A stretch of 9,686 bases of DNA from Bacteroidales bacterium. GTDB lineage: Bacteria; Bacteroidota; Bacteroidia; Bacteroidales; UBA7960. Numbering within the stretch: position 1 is the stretch's first letter; each line of letters starts with the position of its first letter. The position numbers and the translations under genes are program-made. The stretch covers positions 1-9,686 of the forward strand of contig DMJL01000220.1 of the NCBI GenBank assembly GCA_003451785.1. The letters are read 5' to 3'. Positions 6,691 through 9,686 of the stretch are shown piece by piece. The notes beneath the pieces are model-generated. The model had not been told where the DNA came from. It made no database searches and saw only the letters and a list, made by a program, of their open reading frames with translations.

Positions 6691-9686
6691 ATGAACAGGG
6701 ATTTTTTCAAGAATTTCAAAAGCGAGGTGGTTTCTGGAGTGAAGCCTCATATCGCTGAATGCTATAAGGCATCTTTGCGTAAAAAGACTAAGCTCACGAT
6801 TTCAAACACCAGAATATTGCCGAGTGGAATCAGGCTTTTTCTTTTTGGGTTTTTTGCTTTTTGCTTCATGCACTCGGCTTATGCCATGAACGATGCCCGA
6901 ATGATGCGTTTCCCTCATATAAGTGGCAATAGCATTGCATTTGTTTATGCTGGTGATATTTGGGTTGCACCTTCAACGGGAGGCGATGCACGGCGGCTCA
7001 CATCCCATAATGGTCTGGAGTTGTTTCCAAAAATCTCCCCCGATGGGAAATGGATTGCGTTTTCGGCCGAATATACCGGAACAAGGCAAATTTTTGTGAT
7101 GCCAGCACAAGGAGGCACCCCAAAGCAGCTTACATATTATAATGATGTAGGGCCGATGCCCCAGCGGGGTGGTTTCGACAATGTGCCTATGGGATGGACT
7201 GCCGATAGTAAGAGAATACTATTTCGCAGCAATCGTACAGAATACGGAGATCGGATGAGCCGCTATTTCCTTGTGGATGTTGATGGCGGCTTCGAAGAGG
7301 AGTTGCCTATACCATTTGGAGGTTTCGGAACTCTATCGCCCGACAACAGCAAACTGGCATTCACATGGCCCGACAGGGAGTTTCGCACCTGGAAAAGGTA
7401 TAAGGGTGGAAGAGCTTCAAACATTTGGATTTATGACCTAAAAAACAATCATTCGGAGCAGATTACCGATTGGGTAGGAACCGATCAGCTACCCCATTGG
7501 CATGGAGATAAAATCTTTTTTGCATCGGACAAAGGCTTGTGGCTTAATATTTACAGTTTTGATATCAACACCCGTGAAAAGCGCCAGCTTACATTTCACA
7601 ATGAGTTTGATGCCATGTGGCCATCCGGTACTGGCAACCAACTTGTGTATGAGAGTGGTGGACACATCTTTAAGCTTAATCTTGACACTGGTGTTAAGGA
7701 ACGAATTGTTATCAATATTCATTTCGACAACTCCAACACCTTGCCTTTTTTCACGAATGTGCGCGAAAACATACACAGTGTTGCCCTATCACCATCGGGC
7801 AACAGGGTTTTGTTTGATGCAAGAGGCGACATTTTCTCGGTACCGGCCGGGCCTGGAACCATTCAAAACCTAACTAATACGCAGGGTGTACGAGAAGTAT
7901 TTCCTCAGTGGTCGCCCAACGGTAGATGGATAGCTTATTTCTCCGACAAGACTGGAGAATACGAAGTGTTTTTGCTCGAAAACAAAGAAAATGCTCAGCC
8001 TTGGCAAGTAACCCGCAACTCCAGAGGTTGGAAGTATCAGCCTCGATGGTCGCCCGACAGCCGTTATCTGCTCTATTTTGATCGCAGCATGAAATTGCAA
8101 CTGTTGGAAGTTAATACCGGAATAATTACCGTGGTAGATACGCCCACATTTGAAGAAATTAGAAGTTTCAACTTTTCACCCGATTCGCGCTGGATTACAT
8201 ATATTAAAAGCGGGCCCAATGCTCAAGGTGCAATTTGGGTGTTCAATATCTCAACTGGTGAAAGAATACAGCTAACAGACCATACCTTTAGCGATAGCAA
8301 TCCGGTGTTCTCAACTTGTGGGCATTACATCTTCTTTACCTCAAATCGGGATTTCAATCTCACTTTTAGCAGTTTTGAGTTCAATTATCTCTATACGAAT
8401 GCTACTAGGATTTATGCACTGCCATTAACTCCACAGAGTCCAAGACTATTTGAGCCAAAAGAAACGATAGAAGGTACACCAACCACACCCATTGGCAGAA
8501 CGGATACACTTGTAAAAATTGTGCCGGAGGGAGCCAATCAAAGGATAGTGGCATTCCCTATGCCTGCCGGAAGCTATTGGGGTTTGCAGGCGGTAACAGA
8601 TGGCTTGGTTTACTTCAACAACGAGGGAATGCAACGGTTCAACATCAAAGAACAAAAAAATGAGACTATTATTCCAGGTGTGCGTTTTGGAATTGTTTCG
8701 CACGACCAACGCCGTGTACTCTACGAACATCAAAACAATTATGGTGTGGTTTCTCTTGCTCCCAATCAAAAATCAACCGATGGTCGTCTCAACTTAGAGC
8801 ATCTTACAATGCGTGTGGAGCCTCGCAAAGAATGGGAGCAAATATTCAACGACGGATGGAGAATTTTTCGCGACTTCTTCTATGTAGCCAACCTTCACAA
8901 TGTTGATTGGCAAGAGGTTAGGCAAAGATATTCACAATTATTACCTTATTTGAACCATCGTTTCGACTTAGATTATATTTTGGGTGAGATGATTGCAGAA
9001 ACCAATACGAGCCATGCCTATGTTGATTATGGTGATTGGAATCGTCCGGAACGCGTGCAGGGTGGATTGCTAGGGGCACGGGTAGTGGCCGATGAGCAAT
9101 CAAAGAGGTATAGGATTACCAAGATTTATAAAGGTGAGAATTGGAATCCTGCTCGGAGGTCGCCTTTGACTGAACAAGGAATTACCATCAATGAAGGAGA
9201 TTATATAATTCGCATTGATGGGCAGGATGTTACAACGGAAGAGAACCTATACTTCTTCCTGCAAAATCGAGTGGACAAAGCCACCCGCATTACGGTGAAT
9301 AGTGTGCCCACCGAGCAGGGTGCCCGCACCTATACCATCAGACCCATTGAAAGCGAATTGGAACTAAAATATTTGGATTGGGTAAACACCCGTCGCGAGA
9401 TGGTTCATCGTCTTTCCAATGGAAGAATTGGATACATACATGTACCCAATACAGCACAGGACGGAAATAGGGAGTTGCACAGGGGCATGTATGCTTATCA
9501 TCACAAGGATGCCATGATATTTGATGTGCGATTCAATGGCGGTGGCTTCATACCCGACCGTATGATTGAGATGCTCACACGCCAAACCCACGCACTATGG
9601 CATGTGGCAGGTTTGCAGCCTATGCGCACCCCACGAGTGGCGCACGATGGTCCCAAAGCGATGCTTATCAATCAATACTCATCATC
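6691..9686 (+). CDS. Tricorn-like protease, exported, 3'-truncated by the window edge
   Basis: A large serine protease (family S41, tricorn type) that trims peptides; bacterial homologues are often secreted or lipid-anchored. 998 complete codons are present and the frame is open at the edge. Order of domains: N-terminal extension and signal-like segment (about 43-65, ending HSAYA); two beta-propellers with TolB-like blades such as FPKISPDGKWIAF (112-124), VFPQWSPNGRWIAYF (403-417), PRWSPDSRYLLYF (451-463) and FNFSPDSRWITYI (493-505); an alpha-helical C1 domain (about 709-780); a PDZ domain (about 790-875); and the start of the C2 core (GRIGYIHVPN and FDVRFNGGGF). Ser774 and His775 in TNTSHAY match Thermoplasma tricorn Ser745 and His746. 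The window ends at LINQYSS plus two bases, where the nucleophile (Ser965 there) is expected. ATG 6691 is the first start after an in-frame stop at 6679, but its 45-residue polar lead before the hydrophobic segment is unusual; TTG at 6817 is an alternative start. Confidence 0.93.
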   Translation, partial: MNRDFFKNFKSEVVSGVKPHIAECYKASLRKKTKLTISNTRILPSGIRLFLFGFFAFCFMHSAYAMNDARMMRFPHISGNSIAFVYAGDIWVAPSTGGDARRLTSHNGLELFPKISPDGKWIAFSAEYTGTRQIFVMPAQGGTPKQLTYYNDVGPMPQRGGFDNVPMGWTADSKRILFRSNRTEYGDRMSRYFLVDVDGGFEEELPIPFGGFGTLSPDNSKLAFTWPDREFRTWKRYKGGRASNIWIYDLKNNHSEQITDWVGTDQLPHWHGDKIFFASDKGLWLNIYSFDINTREKRQLTFHNEFDAMWPSGTGNQLVYESGGHIFKLNLDTGVKERIVINIHFDNSNTLPFFTNVRENIHSVALSPSGNRVLFDARGDIFSVPAGPGTIQNLTNTQGVREVFPQWSPNGRWIAYFSDKTGEYEVFLLENKENAQPWQVTRNSRGWKYQPRWSPDSRYLLYFDRSMKLQLLEVNTGIITVVDTPTFEEIRSFNFSPDSRWITYIKSGPNAQGAIWVFNISTGERIQLTDHTFSDSNPVFSTCGHYIFFTSNRDFNLTFSSFEFNYLYTNATRIYALPLTPQSPRLFEPKETIEGTPTTPIGRTDTLVKIVPEGANQRIVAFPMPAGSYWGLQAVTDGLVYFNNEGMQRFNIKEQKNETIIPGVRFGIVSHDQRRVLYEHQNNYGVVSLAPNQKSTDGRLNLEHLTMRVEPRKEWEQIFNDGWRIFRDFFYVANLHNVDWQEVRQRYSQLLPYLNHRFDLDYILGEMIAETNTSHAYVDYGDWNRPERVQGGLLGARVVADEQSKRYRITKIYKGENWNPARRSPLTEQGITINEGDYIIRIDGQDVTTEENLYFFLQNRVDKATRITVNSVPTEQGARTYTIRPIESELELKYLDWVNTRREMVHRLSNGRIGYIHVPNTAQDGNRELHRGMYAYHHKDAMIFDVRFNGGGFIPDRMIEMLTRQTHALWHVAGLQPMRTPRVAHDGPKAMLINQYSS

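Noticed and set aside
7489..9591. Several frames of 61-123 codons on both strands between 7489 and 9591
   Set aside because: All fall within the continuous tricorn-like coding frame, which has clear propeller, PDZ and catalytic motifs.

Overview
The window looks like a chromosomal segment from a member of the Bacteroidota. Four things point that way: a Bacteroidota-type promoter (TTTG, 19 bp, TAnnTTTG) upstream of an OmpA-family gene; the near absence of Shine-Dalgarno sequences before the starts; the pairing of folK with a deoxynucleoside kinase gene; and the product set (67K-type SppA, OmpA-like porin, exported tricorn-type protease). Genus cannot be read from this sequence.

Layout, left to right. 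(1) At 3-671 (+) is the 3' part of a gene for a TerB-like plus PH-like protein; its reading frame is open to the left edge, so the true start is outside the window. (2) 672-1316 holds no intact gene. It contains a weak terminator-like hairpin, a possible decayed lipoprotein reading frame, an inverted repeat, and a strong terminator at its right end. (3) sppA lies on the minus strand at 1317-3083. (4) A divergent intergenic region precedes folK (3486-3992, +), followed 19 bp later by a deoxynucleoside kinase gene (4012-4647, +), probably one transcript. (5) A perfect 17-bp hairpin with A/T tracts on both sides separates that pair from the convergent OmpA-family gene (4866-6113, -). (6) About 500 bp of AT-rich intergenic DNA carries the OmpA promoter and short repeats. 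(7) A tricorn-protease-like gene begins at 6691 (+) and runs off the right edge after 998 codons, just where the catalytic serine is expected.

Three start sites are revised: folK at 3486 rather than the upstream ATG at 3375, the OmpA protein at 6113 rather than 6155, and the first gene treated as partial instead of starting at GTG 51. The genes are mostly housekeeping or envelope functions: folate synthesis, deoxynucleoside salvage, envelope proteolysis, peptidoglycan anchoring and peptide degradation. They do not form one pathway. I found no CRISPR array, insertion sequence, phage gene, tRNA or rRNA. I do not see a convincing undescribed system; the items most worth a second look are the possible gene relic at 916-1102, the unusual N-terminus of the tricorn homologue, and the regulatory DNA around 6140-6230.
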